64,000 nt of DNA, from positions 885,120 to 949,119 of the forward strand of contig NZ_JALKAS010000002.1 in NCBI RefSeq assembly GCF_023015695.1, read 5' to 3'. This document shows, piece after piece, positions 36,779 to 47,579 of this stretch. The position numbers and the translations under genes were made by a program. The stretch comes from Jannaschia sp. S6380 (GTDB lineage Bacteria > Pseudomonadota > Alphaproteobacteria > Rhodobacterales > Rhodobacteraceae). How positions within the stretch are numbered: position 1 is the first letter of the stretch; every line of letters starts with the position of its first letter. The notes beneath the pieces are model-generated. The model was not told where the DNA came from. It did not search any database and saw only the letters and a program-made list of their open reading frames with translations.

Positions 36779-37517
36779 GCTGAGACTGGGCATCAACATC
36801 GACCATGTCGCCACGATCCGGAACGCGCGGGGTGGTGCGACGCCGGACCCGGTGCGCGCCGCGTTGGCCGCGCAGTCCGCGGGCGCCGACGGGATCACCG
36901 CCCACCTCCGCGAGGATCGGCGGCATGTGCGCGATGCCGACATGGCCGCGATCGCGGAGGCCATCGACATTCCGCTCAACTTCGAGATGGCCGCGACCGA
37001 GGAGATGTCCCGGATCGCGCAGGCCACCCGTCCGCACGCGATCTGCCTCGTCCCTGAACGTCGGGAGGAGCGGACCACCGAAGGCGGGCTGGAAGTTGCG
37101 GGCGATGCGAACCGGCTGACCGGCTTCATCGCCCCGCTGGTCGATGCCGGTGCACGGATCTCGCTCTTCGTGGCGCCCGATCCACGTCAGGTCGAGGCCG
37201 CGTTCCGGGTCGGCGCGCAGGTGGTGGAGCTGCATACCGGAACCTATTGCGACGCGGTCGCCGAAGACCGCCACGACGAGGCGGCTGCCGAGCTGGATCG
37301 GCTGGCGGCCGCCGCGAAAGCGGCCGACGAACTCGGGCTGGAGGTCCATGCGGGGCACGGCATCACCTATGACAGTGTGGGCCCCCTGGCGGCGATCCCG
37401 CAGGTGGTCGAGCTGAACATCGGGCATTTCCTGATCGGTGAGGCGGTCTTCCGCGGCCTCGACGGGGCTATCGCCGAGATGCGCCGCCTGATGGATCTGG
37501 CGAGGTCGGCGGCATGA
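36771..37517 (+). CDS. pdxJ: Pyridoxine 5'-phosphate synthase
   Basis: A 248-residue TIM-barrel enzyme, the ring-closing step of DXP-dependent vitamin B6 synthesis. It starts [18 protein letters not shown] and has [38 protein letters not shown] and GHGITYD, all family motifs. The start lies inside the end of the DUF2062 gene. Confidence 0.97.
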   Translation: MDRLRLGINIDHVATIRNARGGATPDPVRAALAAQSAGADGITAHLREDRRHVRDADMAAIAEAIDIPLNFEMAATEEMSRIAQATRPHAICLVPERREERTTEGGLEVAGDANRLTGFIAPLVDAGARISLFVAPDPRQVEAAFRVGAQVVELHTGTYCDAVAEDRHDEAAAELDRLAAAAKAADELGLEVHAGHGITYDSVGPLAAIPQVVELNIGHFLIGEAVFRGLDGAIAEMRRLMDLARSAA

Positions 37518-37557
37518 CGCGCGCCAGTTCGGCCGCGTGGCAGGGCACCGCCGCCCG

Positions 37558-37968
37558 ATGATCCTGGGTATCGGAACGGATTTGGCCAATATTGAGCGGA
37601 TGCAAGGGGTCCTCGACAGGTTCGGCGACCGCTTCCGGAACCGTGTCTTCACCGAACGCGAAAGACGCAAGGCGGCCTATCGCGGGCAGGGCGAGCTGGG
37701 CGAGGCCGCGACCTATGCCAAGCGATGGGCCGCGAAGGAAGCCTGTTCCAAGGCGCTGGGCACCGGGCTGCGCATGGGGATCGCCTGGAAGGACATGGCC
37801 GTCACCAACCTGCGCACCGGCCAGCCGGTGATGGCGGTGACCGGCTGGGCCGAGGCGCGACTGGCCCGCATGACGCCCGAGGGGCACGAGGCCCTGATCC
37901 ATGTCTCGCTGACCGACGACCACCCCTGGGCCCACGCCATCGTCGTGATCGAGGCGCGACCCCGGTAA
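37558..37968 (+). CDS. acpS: Holo-[acyl-carrier-protein] synthase
   Basis: A 136-residue phosphopantetheinyl transferase that activates acyl carrier protein. The metal-binding motif [14 protein letters not shown] is at the N terminus and the catalytic [14 protein letters not shown] near residue 60. I chose the ATG at 37558 because the protein conventionally begins MIxGIGxD; a GTG at 37537 is the alternative. Confidence 0.96.
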   Translation: MILGIGTDLANIERMQGVLDRFGDRFRNRVFTERERRKAAYRGQGELGEAATYAKRWAAKEACSKALGTGLRMGIAWKDMAVTNLRTGQPVMAVTGWAEARLARMTPEGHEALIHVSLTDDHPWAHAIVVIEARPR

Positions 37969-38046
37969 GCACCCTGACCCCGCGCCGCCCGGCCCGGTTG
38001 ACAGTATCCGGGGCAGGGGGCAGGGGATGCCAAAAGGATCGGGAAC

Positions 38047-38838
38047 ATGCGCATGGCAAAGGCCGAAAAGAAGGAGGGCTTCCTGGAGACGATCAAGACC
38101 GTCGTCTGGGCGCTGCTGATCGCGGGGGTCTTCCGCACGCTGTTCTTCCAGCCGTTCTGGATTCCCTCGGGGTCGATGAAAGACACGCTGCTGATCGGCG
38201 ATTTCCTGTTCGTGAACAAGATGGCCTATGGCTACAGCCGCCACTCCTGTCCGTTTTCGATGTGCCCGTTCTCGGGCCGGATACTTGGGTCCGAGCCTGC
38301 GCGCGGCGATGTCATCGTCTTTCGCCACCCGGTCAACGGAACGGATTTCATCAAGCGCCTGATCGGCCTGCCCGGCGACACCGTGCAGATGCGCGACGGC
38401 GCCCTCTATCTGAACGGCGAACCGGTGCCACGGGAAGAGGTGGACCCCTTCGTCGAGGACAAGGCCCCGCAGGGGCCGCAGCGCCTGACGCCGCGCTGTG
38501 CGAACGATCCGGTCGGACTTGGCGGCGACTGCATTAAGGAGCGGTTCGCCGAGGCGCTTCCCGGCGCCGACAAGCCCTACTCGACCCTGAATATCGGGCG
38601 GTCCAGCACCGACACAACGCCGGTCTACACGGTGCCCGAAGGACAGTATTTCTTCATGGGCGATAACCGCGACAACTCGCGCGACAGCCGGGTGCCCCGC
38701 TCGATCGGCGGGGTGGGCTTCGTGCCCTACGAGAACCTGATCGGTCGGGCCGACCGCGTGATCTTCTCGTCCGCCGGTTCACGGATGCTGTTCTTCTGGA
38801 CGTGGCGCCTGGACCGCTTCTTCGAGGAGATCGTTTGA
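38047..38838 (+). CDS. lepB: Signal peptidase I
   Basis: A 263-residue inner-membrane protease that removes signal peptides. A single N-terminal membrane helix (about 17-35) is followed by the catalytic serine motif [14 protein letters not shown], the lysine motif [12 protein letters not shown] and the C-terminal box [12 protein letters not shown]. It overlaps the rnc start by 4 bp. A TTGACA hexamer lies about 45 bp upstream without a convincing -10. Confidence 0.96.
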   Translation: MRMAKAEKKEGFLETIKTVVWALLIAGVFRTLFFQPFWIPSGSMKDTLLIGDFLFVNKMAYGYSRHSCPFSMCPFSGRILGSEPARGDVIVFRHPVNGTDFIKRLIGLPGDTVQMRDGALYLNGEPVPREEVDPFVEDKAPQGPQRLTPRCANDPVGLGGDCIKERFAEALPGADKPYSTLNIGRSSTDTTPVYTVPEGQYFFMGDNRDNSRDSRVPRSIGGVGFVPYENLIGRADRVIFSSAGSRMLFFWTWRLDRFFEEIV

Positions 38839-39518
38839 AGCTGTCGAAGCATCTGATCGCATTCCAGGCGCGGATCGGGCATGAGTTCGCCGAGCCCGAC
38901 CTGCTGGTGCGTGCCATGACGCACGGGTCCATCGCGTCGGACACGCGCCCCGACAACCAGCGGCTCGAATTCCTCGGCGACCGGGTCCTGGGCCTCGTGA
39001 TCGCCGAAACCTTGATGCGCGACGATCGCATGGCCGACGAGGGACAGCTCGCGCCGCGGTTCAACGCCCTCGTCCGCAAGGAGACCTGCGCCGACGTCGC
39101 GCGCGAGATCGACTTGGGCGCGGTGCTGAAGCTGGGCAAGTCCGAACAGGTGACGGGCGGTCGCCGCAAGATGGCGCTTCTGGGCGACGGGCTGGAGGCG
39201 CTGCTGGCGGCGGTCTATCTGGATGCCGGCTTGCAGACGGCACGCGAGCTGATCCTGCGTCTTTGGGGCGAACGTATCTCCACGGTCGCCGTCGACGCGC
39301 GTGATCCGAAGACCACGTTGCAGGAATGGGCGCAGGCGCGGGGCATGTCGCCGCCGGATTATCACGTCGCCGAGCGGTCCGGCCCCGACCACGCGCCGGT
39401 CTTTCGCGTCGCTGCGAAGCTGGAGGATGGGAGAGAGGCCGAGGGCCGCGCAACATCCAAGCGGGCGGCGGAACAGGCGGCGGCGCGGGCCCTGCTGGAA
39501 GGTTTGAATCATGAATGA
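38835..39518 (+). CDS. rnc: Ribonuclease III
   Basis: A 227-residue double-strand-specific RNase. The signature [18 protein letters not shown] is near residue 37 and the second acidic cluster is [15 protein letters not shown] dsRNA-binding domain (about 155-225) ends with [17 protein letters not shown]. The start is TTG at 38835, with GAGGAG upstream and overlapping the lepB TGA. The end overlaps era by 8 bp. Confidence 0.96.
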   Translation: MKLSKHLIAFQARIGHEFAEPDLLVRAMTHGSIASDTRPDNQRLEFLGDRVLGLVIAETLMRDDRMADEGQLAPRFNALVRKETCADVAREIDLGAVLKLGKSEQVTGGRRKMALLGDGLEALLAAVYLDAGLQTARELILRLWGERISTVAVDARDPKTTLQEWAQARGMSPPDYHVAERSGPDHAPVFRVAAKLEDGREAEGRATSKRAAEQAAARALLEGLNHE

Positions 39519-40431
39519 CGACATCACGCGCGCGGGCTTCGTGGCCCTGATCGGAGAGCCGAACGCCGGCAAGTCCACGCTGCTGAACCGGATGGTCGGA
39601 GCCAAGGTCTCGATCGTCACGCATAAGGTTCAGACGACGCGCGCGCGCATCCGCGGCGTCGCGATGGAGGGGCAGGCGCAGATCGTCTTCGTCGACACGC
39701 CCGGCCTGTTCCGGCCAAGGCGGAGGCTGGACCGGGCAATGGTCGCCGCGGCCTGGACCGGTGCCGCGGATGCGGATGTCGTCGTCCTGCTGGTCGAGGC
39801 GCATCGCGGCCTGACCGAAGGCGTCGAGACGATCCTGACGTCGCTTGAGGACCGGGGCGACACGGGCCAGCCTGTCATCCTGGCCATCAACAAGATCGAT
39901 CGCGTCCAGGCCGACAAGCTGCTGGCCCTGACGGAGCGGCTCAACGCGCGGTTCGGCTTCGCCGCCACTTTCCTGATTTCGGCGGAGAAGGGTCATGGTG
40001 TGAGCGACCTGAGGAAGGACCTCGCCGTCCGGATGCCGGCGCATCCCTGGCTCTATCCCGAAGACCAGATCGCGGACCTTCCGGTGCGGATGATCGCGGC
40101 CGAGATCACGCGCGAGAAGCTGACCCTGCGTCTGCATCAGGAACTGCCTTATCAGATGACGGTGGAGACCGAGGCCTGGGAGGAGCGACCGGACGGATCG
40201 GTTCGGATCGACCAGGTGATCTATGTCGTCCGCGACGGTCACAAGGGGATCGTGCTGGGCCGCAAGGGCGAGACGGCCAAGGCGGTCGGCAAGGCCGCGC
40301 GGGAGGAGTTGGAGGAATTCCTGGGCCATCGGGTCCACCTGTTCCTGCAGGTGAAGGTCCGCCCGAATTGGCTGGAGGAGGCCGAGCGGTTCGACGCGAT
40401 GGGCCTCGATTTCAAGGATGGCAACGCGTGA
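39511..40431 (+). CDS. era: GTPase Era
   Basis: A 306-residue GTPase that binds 16S rRNA during small-subunit assembly. G1 is [10 protein letters not shown]3 is DTPG, G4 is NKID. The C-terminal KH domain has [20 protein letters not shown] and [11 protein letters not shown]. It overlaps rnc at its start and the DUF1491 gene at its end. Confidence 0.97.
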   Translation: MNDDITRAGFVALIGEPNAGKSTLLNRMVGAKVSIVTHKVQTTRARIRGVAMEGQAQIVFVDTPGLFRPRRRLDRAMVAAAWTGAADADVVVLLVEAHRGLTEGVETILTSLEDRGDTGQPVILAINKIDRVQADKLLALTERLNARFGFAATFLISAEKGHGVSDLRKDLAVRMPAHPWLYPEDQIADLPVRMIAAEITREKLTLRLHQELPYQMTVETEAWEERPDGSVRIDQVIYVVRDGHKGIVLGRKGETAKAVGKAAREELEEFLGHRVHLFLQVKVRPNWLEEAERFDAMGLDFKDGNA

Positions 40432-40757
40432 CACGTCTGACGGCCGCCTTCTGGGTCGCCGCCTATCGCAAGCGGTTGGAAATGTACGGCATCCCCTGTT
40501 TCGTCGTGCGCCATGGCGACGATACCGGCGGGGCCGTCCTGATCAAGCTGAACACCCTGGACGGCGAGGCCCGGGTGTTCCAGCGGAGCTTTGACCTGAT
40601 GACCGGCGAACGCGCCTGGGTCGTGTTGACGGAAGGACCGGAGCCCGGCTGCGACGAGGCCATTCGACGCCAGTCCGGGTTCGACCCCGATATCTGGGTG
40701 CTCGAGGTCGAGGATCGCGCGGGGCGGCATCTTCTGGACGAGGAGGGTCTGGCCTGA
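40428..40757 (+). CDS. DUF1491 family protein
   Basis: A 109-residue protein, family core AAFWVAAYRKRLEMYGIPCF and DPDIWVLEVEDR. DUF1491 is restricted to alphaproteobacteria as far as I recall and usually sits between era and recO, as here. Function unknown. The start codon GTG overlaps the era stop (GTGA), and its stop shares one base with the recO start. Confidence 0.88.
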   Translation: MTRLTAAFWVAAYRKRLEMYGIPCFVVRHGDDTGGAVLIKLNTLDGEARVFQRSFDLMTGERAWVVLTEGPEPGCDEAIRRQSGFDPDIWVLEVEDRAGRHLLDEEGLA

Positions 40758-41479
40758 TGGAATGGCGCGACGACGGCATCGTCCTTGCCGCGCGACCTCA
40801 TGGCGAGACCGCCGTCATACTGGAGATGTTCACCCGCGCGCATGGGCGCCATCTGGGCGTCGTGCATGGTGGCCGGTCGCGCAAAAAGGCACCGATGCTT
40901 CAGCCGGGCAATCAACTGGACGCGGTGTGGCGGGCGCGCCTGCCGTCGCATATGGGGGGCTGGTCCCTCGAATTGCGGCGGTCGCGCGCTGCGGCGATCA
41001 TGTCCGATCCCTTGCGGCTGGCGGCGCTGAACGCGGTCTGCAGTCTCGCCTCGTTCGCACTGCCCGAGCGCGAGGCGCTGCCGGCGTTCCACGAGCGTAC
41101 CGAGGCGTTGTGCGACGCGATGGTGGACGGGGAGGGTTGGCTCACCGACTATGTGTTCTGGGAAATGTCGCTGCTCGAGATATCCGGTTTCCGACTGGAT
41201 CTTTCGGCCTGTGCGGTCTCGGGGGGGGCGAACGATCTGGCCTTCGTCAGCCCGCGCAGTGGACGCGCCGTCAGCCGTCAGGGCGCGGGGGAATGGACAT
41301 CGCGGCTGTTGCCGTTGCCCGACATGCTGATCGGGGGGGCATCCTCGCTCGAAGGGGTGCTGGCGGCACTGGACCTGACGGGGCATTTCCTCGAACGCCG
41401 CCTCGCCCCGTCCTTGGGCGACCGTCCCGTGCCGGCGGCGCGATCCCGCTTTCTGACGGCGCTGCGGGATGAGGCCTGA
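40757..41479 (+). CDS. recO: DNA repair protein RecO
   Basis: A 240-residue recombination mediator of the RecFOR pathway. An N-terminal OB fold (about 1-80) begins MEWRDDGIVLAARPHGET and includes HGRHLGVVHGG; a helical domain follows. The zinc cysteines found in some RecO proteins are not obvious. It is the last gene of the folK/rpoZ-to-recO run and is convergent with the META lipoprotein. Confidence 0.94.
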   Translation: MEWRDDGIVLAARPHGETAVILEMFTRAHGRHLGVVHGGRSRKKAPMLQPGNQLDAVWRARLPSHMGGWSLELRRSRAAAIMSDPLRLAALNAVCSLASFALPEREALPAFHERTEALCDAMVDGEGWLTDYVFWEMSLLEISGFRLDLSACAVSGGANDLAFVSPRSGRAVSRQGAGEWTSRLLPLPDMLIGGASSLEGVLAALDLTGHFLERRLAPSLGDRPVPAARSRFLTALRDEA

Positions 41480-41489
41480 TCGGCGCCGA

Positions 41490-41891
41490 TCAGCGCGCGC
41501 GAAACACCATCTCCTCCATCGCGTCATTGCTGAGCAGCAGGGTGTCGCCTGCCACCTCGGCCAGGGTCATCACGCGCAGGGCGTCCAGAAACCGCGTCTC
41601 CGCCGCGAGGTCCGCGCAGGTGCGGCGGGTTGCGGTGATCCCGTCCATGTCGATCCACGGGAGCGGCGCCGACTGGTTCGCGCGGAAGGCGTTGCAGGGA
41701 CCGTTGCCCGCGACTTCGCCCATTCTTGGAAAGGTCAGCGTTGCGGTCGCGGGGAAGGGTTGCCCGTTCAATTCCTTGAGTTGCCAGATCGTCTCGGGAT
41801 CGACATAGCCGGAGATCGTCTCGTCCCGCTGGCAGGCCGCCAGCGCGAGGCCGAGCACGAGGAATGGCAGAGGTGCGAGATCGCCGGGCAC
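41490..41891 (-). CDS. META domain (HslJ-like) lipoprotein
   Basis: A 133-residue putative lipoprotein. The lipobox LALAAC ends near residue 20. The META domain follows, with IWQLKELNGQPFPATATLTF and the signature NGPCNAFRA. Members are heat-shock or surface proteins of unclear role. The start is a GTG at 41891, 6 bp after the mcd stop; its short n-region has no basic residue, so the true start might differ. Confidence 0.78.
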   Translation of the reverse strand: MPGDLAPLPFLVLGLALAACQRDETISGYVDPETIWQLKELNGQPFPATATLTFPRMGEVAGNGPCNAFRANQSAPLPWIDMDGITATRRTCADLAAETRFLDALRVMTLAEVAGDTLLLSNDAMEEMVFRAR

Positions 41892-41896
41892 CTGCG

Positions 41897-43582
41897 TCAG
41901 GACAGGAGGCGGCGCGCGACCACCTGCGCCTGGATCTCGGCCGCGCCCTCGAAGATATTCAGGATCCGCGCGTCGCAGAGCAGGCGGCTGATCGGATATT
42001 CGAGGGCGAAGCCATTGCCGCCATGGATCTGCAACCCGTTGTCGGCGGCGGCCCAGGCGGTGCGCGCCCCGAGCAGCTTCGCCATCCCGGCTTCCAGGTC
42101 GCAACGCCGGCCCGCGTCCTTCTCGGCGGCGGAGAAATAGGTAAGCTGCCGCGTCACCATGATCTCGACCGCCATCATGGCCAGCTTGTTGGCGACGCGC
42201 GGGAAGGCGATGAGCGGCTTGCCGAACTGGTTGCGCGTCTCGGCATAGGCAAGCGCCTCGTCGAGCGCGGCTTGCGCCACGCCGATGGCCCGCGCCGCCG
42301 TCTGGATGCGCGCGCTTTCGAAGGTCTGCATCAGTTGCTTGAAACCTTGCCCGGTCACGCCGCCCAACAGGTTGTCGCCCGCGACGTGGAAACCGTCGAA
42401 GGCCAGCTCGTATTCCTTCATGCCGCGATAGCCCAACACCTCGATCTCTCCGCCGGTCATGCCGTCGGTGGGGAAGGGGGCATCGTCGGTACCGGGGGTC
42501 TTCTCGGCCAGGAACATCGACAGGCCGCGATAGTCGCTGGTCGCGGGATCGGTCCGCGCCAGCAGCGTCATCATATGCGTGCGCGCGGCGTGGGTGATCC
42601 AGGTCTTGTTGCCGGTCACCGTCCAGTCGTCGCCGTCTCGCGTCGCCCGGGTCCTGAGCGCGCCGAGGTCGGACCCGGTGTTGGGTTCGGTGAAGACGGC
42701 GGTGGGCAGCGTCTCCCCCGATCCAAGGCGGGGAAGCCATTTGGCTTTCTGTTCGTCGGTCCCGCCGCCCAGGATCAGCTCGGCCGCGATTTCCGACCGG
42801 GTGCCCAGGCTGCCGACGCCGATATAGCCGCGCGACAGTTCCTCGGACACGACGCACATCGCCGCCTTGGGTAAGCCGAGGCCGCCGTACTCTTCGGGGA
42901 TGGTCAGGCCGAAGACGCCCATGCCGGCCATCTCGTCGATGATCTCCATGGGGATCAACTCGTCGCGCAGGTGCCAGCCATGGGCATGCGGCCCGACCCG
43001 CTCGGTGGACCAGCGGCGGAACTGGTCGCGGATCATCTCCAGCTCGTCATCGAGGCCCGTGGCGCCGAAGGTCGCATTTGCCTTGCGATCGCGCATCAGC
43101 TCGACGAGGCGCATGCGTGCGGCCTGCGTGTTGCCTTGGTTGCAGAGCGTCATCACGGCCGACACCATCATGCCGCGTTGGTCGTCCTGCGTCAGGCCCA
43201 TGTCCTGCGGGCGCAGGATTTCGCCCTGACTCATCGGCAGTCCGCCATAGACCTGCCAGAGGTATTCCCCGAAAGCGATCTGATGGATCAGCGCCTCGAT
43301 CTCGCCGAACGTGCCGGTCTCGGTCAGGCCCTCGGCCCAATGCTGCATCTGCCGCAAGGCCTGCGCATAGGTGGCGACCCAGGCGAGCCCATGCGTCGCA
43401 GTCTGTTCGACCTCCATACGATCCGGATCGAGCCGCCCATCCGACCGCACGCGTTCGCCGACGGACGCCTTGGCCCGTTCGAGCAAGGTCTCCAATGCAA
43501 CGACGGCATCCGAGGTCATGGCCAGAAGGTCCGGCAGAACCGCCGCGGGCTGACTTGGCAAGGCTTGACCATCATGGGGCAT
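41897..43582 (-). CDS. mcd: Acyl-CoA dehydrogenase, probable (2S)-methylsuccinyl-CoA dehydrogenase
   Basis: A 561-residue flavoprotein of the acyl-CoA dehydrogenase family. It has an N-terminal extension of about 150 residues, as in methylsuccinyl-CoA dehydrogenase of the ethylmalonyl-CoA pathway, which oxidises methylsuccinyl-CoA to mesaconyl-CoA with ETF as acceptor. The family motifs are EYGGLGLPKA, FTEPNTGSDL, ESARIQTAARAIG and QIHGGNGFALEYP; IFEGAAEIQ holds the usual catalytic-region glutamate. etfAB lies 11 kb away. The Mcd assignment rests on length, extension and lineage; another long-chain member is possible. Confidence 0.85.
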   Translation of the reverse strand: MPHDGQALPSQPAAVLPDLLAMTSDAVVALETLLERAKASVGERVRSDGRLDPDRMEVEQTATHGLAWVATYAQALRQMQHWAEGLTETGTFGEIEALIHQIAFGEYLWQVYGGLPMSQGEILRPQDMGLTQDDQRGMMVSAVMTLCNQGNTQAARMRLVELMRDRKANATFGATGLDDELEMIRDQFRRWSTERVGPHAHGWHLRDELIPMEIIDEMAGMGVFGLTIPEEYGGLGLPKAAMCVVSEELSRGYIGVGSLGTRSEIAAELILGGGTDEQKAKWLPRLGSGETLPTAVFTEPNTGSDLGALRTRATRDGDDWTVTGNKTWITHAARTHMMTLLARTDPATSDYRGLSMFLAEKTPGTDDAPFPTDGMTGGEIEVLGYRGMKEYELAFDGFHVAGDNLLGGVTGQGFKQLMQTFESARIQTAARAIGVAQAALDEALAYAETRNQFGKPLIAFPRVANKLAMMAVEIMVTRQLTYFSAAEKDAGRRCDLEAGMAKLLGARTAWAAADNGLQIHGGNGFALEYPISRLLCDARILNIFEGAAEIQAQVVARRLLS

Positions 43583-43609
43583 CGAGATCGTCCTGTCGGC
43601 TGAAATTGT

Positions 43610-43621
43610 TTGCAGTTGCAG
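43610..43621. promoter_or_regulatory. Tandem TTGCAG repeats upstream of mcd
   Basis: Two abutting TTGCAG hexamers (43610-43615 and 43616-43621) lie 28-39 bp upstream of the mcd ATG. TTTGCAAA-like half-sites are bound by ScfR/RamB-type regulators of acyl-CoA and glyoxylate-cycle genes; the resemblance here is partial. Confidence 0.3.
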
Positions 43622-43715
43622 CGAAACTTAGTTGCCCTGTAGCGGGTACACAAGCGCAGAAAATGACCCGTGCAGCGCGCTGGTCAGTGCGTATGCGTTA
43701 AGGGTAGGGCAGGGG

Positions 43716-44474
43716 ATGGACGCCATCACCCCGCCCTTCTGGATACTGTCCCTGGCCGTCGCTCTCGGTGCGGGGGTTGTTAAGGGCGCGGTCGGCTTTG
43801 CGGTGCCGTTGATCATGATTTCGGGTCTGTCGACATTCCTCGAACCCCGGCTGGCGCTTGCGGGGATCCTGCTGTCGGTGCTTGCCACGAATGTCTGGCA
43901 GGTCACGCGGTACGGCGCCGTCGCGGCACGCGAGGCCGTCCAGCGGCATTGGCGGTTCTTGACGGTCGGCTTGGTGATGGTTGCCCTTACGGCTCAGACT
44001 GTCTCGGCGATCCCCGCGCGGGTCTACTATCTGCTGTTGGGCGGACCGATCGTCGGGCTTTCCCTGCTGCAGCTGTCGGGGCTCCGTCTGCGGATCCCGC
44101 CTCGCTGGCATCGTGCGGCCGATTGGGTCGGCGGGCTGATCTCGGGGACCCTCGGCGGGCTGGCGGGGATTTGGGGGCCGACGACGGCGCTTTACCTGTT
44201 GGCGATCGACACGCCCAAGCGGCGTCAGATGGTGGTGCAGGGTGTGATATACAGCGCCGCGTCTGTCGTTCTGGTGGCGGCGCATCTTCGATCAGGCATA
44301 CTGGACAGGCAGACGGTCTGGTTCTCGGTCGCGCTTCTGCCGGCGGCCTTGATCGGCATGGCCGTTGGCTTTCGCATCCAGGATCGTCTGGATCAGGACC
44401 AGTTCCGCAGGCTCACGCTTCTGGTTCTCGTGCTGGCCGGGGCGAACCTGATCCGGAAAGGTCTGATCGGCTAG
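43716..44474 (+). CDS. TauE/SafE family sulfite exporter-like protein
   Basis: A 252-residue inner-membrane transporter with about seven to eight hydrophobic segments. The family pattern is visible in AVALGAGVVKGAVGFAVPLI at the N terminus and GGLISGTLGGLAGIWGPTTALYLL near residue 140. Members export sulfite, sulfoacetate or other organic anions; the substrate here is unknown. AGGGCAGGGG precedes the ATG. Divergent from mcd; its stop overlaps the DUF3859 gene by 4 bp. Confidence 0.85.
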   Translation: MDAITPPFWILSLAVALGAGVVKGAVGFAVPLIMISGLSTFLEPRLALAGILLSVLATNVWQVTRYGAVAAREAVQRHWRFLTVGLVMVALTAQTVSAIPARVYYLLLGGPIVGLSLLQLSGLRLRIPPRWHRAADWVGGLISGTLGGLAGIWGPTTALYLLAIDTPKRRQMVVQGVIYSAASVVLVAAHLRSGILDRQTVWFSVALLPAALIGMAVGFRIQDRLDQDQFRRLTLLVLVLAGANLIRKGLIG

Positions 44475-44973
44475 GACAGGAACTGGAAACAGGCTTGCTC
44501 GACCCGGCCGCGGCCCGTGTCCTCGGTCACCTCGAACGGAACGGTGACGACCGGTTCGCCGTCGATCTCGATCGCGAAGGTCCAGCGGCCCGGCACCTTT
44601 TCGTAATCCTCCTCGAACGTGAAGAGATTCAGGCTTTCCGTGCCGGCCTCGATCACGTCGTCCCACTCCTCGCGCTCGACGCCGCGGGGGCCCATCGGCG
44701 GATGGGTCACGACGACGGTGACGTCGCGCGTCGTCGCACCCGGCTTCAGCGCGGTTCGAAAACCGAAGGAGAGGTCATCCATCGTCGGCACGATGCGGTC
44801 GAGCAGGTCGAAGGACATGCCTTCCTCGATGCGGCGGATGTGGCCGGCCTCGGTCCCCGGCGCCTCGATCAGTTCGCCGCGGGCCTCGCGCGGGCAGATG
44901 ATGCCCGCCTCGACCAGCCGGACCTGTGCCTGCGCGGCCGCGGCGCAGAACAGAAGCGGGATCAGGGCGGCGG

Positions 44974-44989
<16 letters not shown>
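44471..44989 (-). CDS. DUF3859 family periplasmic protein
   Basis: A 172-residue protein with a clear signal peptide ([20 protein letters not shown], cleavage after AQA). The mature part is beta-rich and contains [20 protein letters not shown] and [11 protein letters not shown], which I associate with DUF3859. Function unknown. The start overlaps the pckA stop by 16 bp, so it is probably translated from the pckA mRNA. Confidence 0.75.
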
Positions 44990-46569
<1,580 letters not shown>

Positions 46570-46660
46570 GGTCAGGCTCCTGTCGAAGGAAAGGACATGT
46601 CCGGCGGCACGTCGTTCCCTTCTGCAACGATAGCATCCAGGCCGACTCTGCGGCAGGGGT

Positions 46661-46693
46661 GGTTAGCGCCACCATCACCCGGCGTTAGCGCAA
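46661..46693. promoter_or_regulatory. Paired GTTAGCGC sites between pckA and chvI
   Basis: GTTAGCGC occurs twice (within 46662-46669 and 46684-46691), spaced by two helical turns centre to centre. TTAGCGCTAA-like palindromes are operators of LacI-family regulators such as CceR, which control gluconeogenic genes in alphaproteobacteria (from memory). Only one half of each palindrome is well conserved. The pair lies 93-125 bp upstream of pckA. Confidence 0.35.
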
Positions 46694-46757
46694 TCTTGTG
46701 CACGTTCGACGACAGTCCCTTTACCTTGCCTTAATTGCACGCGGGCCACAGTCGAGG

Positions 46758-46779
46758 TCGCGAATCAGCCGATTCGCGA
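46758..46779. promoter_or_regulatory. Perfect 9-bp inverted repeat upstream of chvI
   Basis: Arms TCGCGAATC and GATTCGCGA flank a 4-nt centre, AGCC, about 90 bp before the chvI ATG. It could be an operator (22 bp, about two turns) or a leader hairpin. Further down the leader are A-runs and a GTGTTTTT/AAAAACAC pair that could also fold. Confidence 0.5.
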
Positions 46780-46866
46780 AATGTGTTGATCTGGACCGTG
46801 TTTTTCGGAGACGTTGGCAAAAAAAGACGGCAGTGAAAAAAACACAGGCAACCAAAGGACATTGAC

Positions 46867-47568
46867 ATGTCGCGGATCGCGCTCGTCGACGACGACAGGA
46901 ACATCCTGACGTCCGTCTCCATGACCCTCGAGGCCGAAGGCTTCGAGGTTGAAACCTACAACGATGGACAGTCCGCCCTCGACGCGTTCAGCCGTCAGAT
47001 GCCGGATCTCGGCGTGTTCGACATAAAGATGCCCCGCATGGACGGCATGGACCTGCTCCAGCGGCTGCGGCAGAAATCCAGTGTCCCCGTGATCTTCCTG
47101 ACCTCCAAGGATGACGAGATCGACGAGGTTCTGGGCCTGCGGATGGGCGCGGACGACTACGTTCGCAAACCCTTCAGCCAGCGACTGCTGGTCGAGCGGA
47201 TCCGGGCTATCCTGCGCCGGCAGGAGGCGATCGCCTCCGACGAAACCGAGACGCCCGAGGATACGCAGGTGATGGTTCGCGGCGAATTGTCGATGGATCC
47301 GCTGCGCCATGCGGTCAAATGGAAGGGGCGGGACGTCACGCTGACGGTCACCGAGTTCCTGCTCCTGCAGGCCCTGGCCCAGCGTCCGGGTTTCGTGAAA
47401 TCGCGCGATCAGCTGATGGACGTGGCCTACGACGACCAAGTCTACGTGGACGATCGCACCATCGACAGCCACATCAAGCGCCTGCGCAAGAAGATGCGCT
47501 CGGCTGATCCGGAATTTTCCGCGATCGAGACGCTTTACGGCATCGGGTATCGTTACAACGAAGAATAG
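46867..47568 (+). CDS. chvI: Response regulator ChvI
   Basis: A 233-residue OmpR-type response regulator. The receiver domain has the acidic pair DDD near residue 8, phospho-acceptor D in [11 protein letters not shown] (near 52), and K in RKPFS (near 102). The winged-helix domain ends [10 protein letters not shown]...[18 protein letters not shown] lies 7 bp before the ATG. It is followed by its sensor kinase gene 11 bp downstream. In rhizobia and Caulobacter, ChvI-ChvG responds to acid and envelope stress. Confidence 0.95.
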   Translation: MSRIALVDDDRNILTSVSMTLEAEGFEVETYNDGQSALDAFSRQMPDLGVFDIKMPRMDGMDLLQRLRQKSSVPVIFLTSKDDEIDEVLGLRMGADDYVRKPFSQRLLVERIRAILRRQEAIASDETETPEDTQVMVRGELSMDPLRHAVKWKGRDVTLTVTEFLLLQALAQRPGFVKSRDQLMDVAYDDQVYVDDRTIDSHIKRLRKKMRSADPEFSAIETLYGIGYRYNEE

Positions 47569-47579
47569 GCGGGGCTATA

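Noticed and set aside
37990..38046. Promoter upstream of lepB from the TTGACA hexamer
   Set aside because: No plausible -10 sequence occurs 16-18 bp downstream; the following bases are G-rich.
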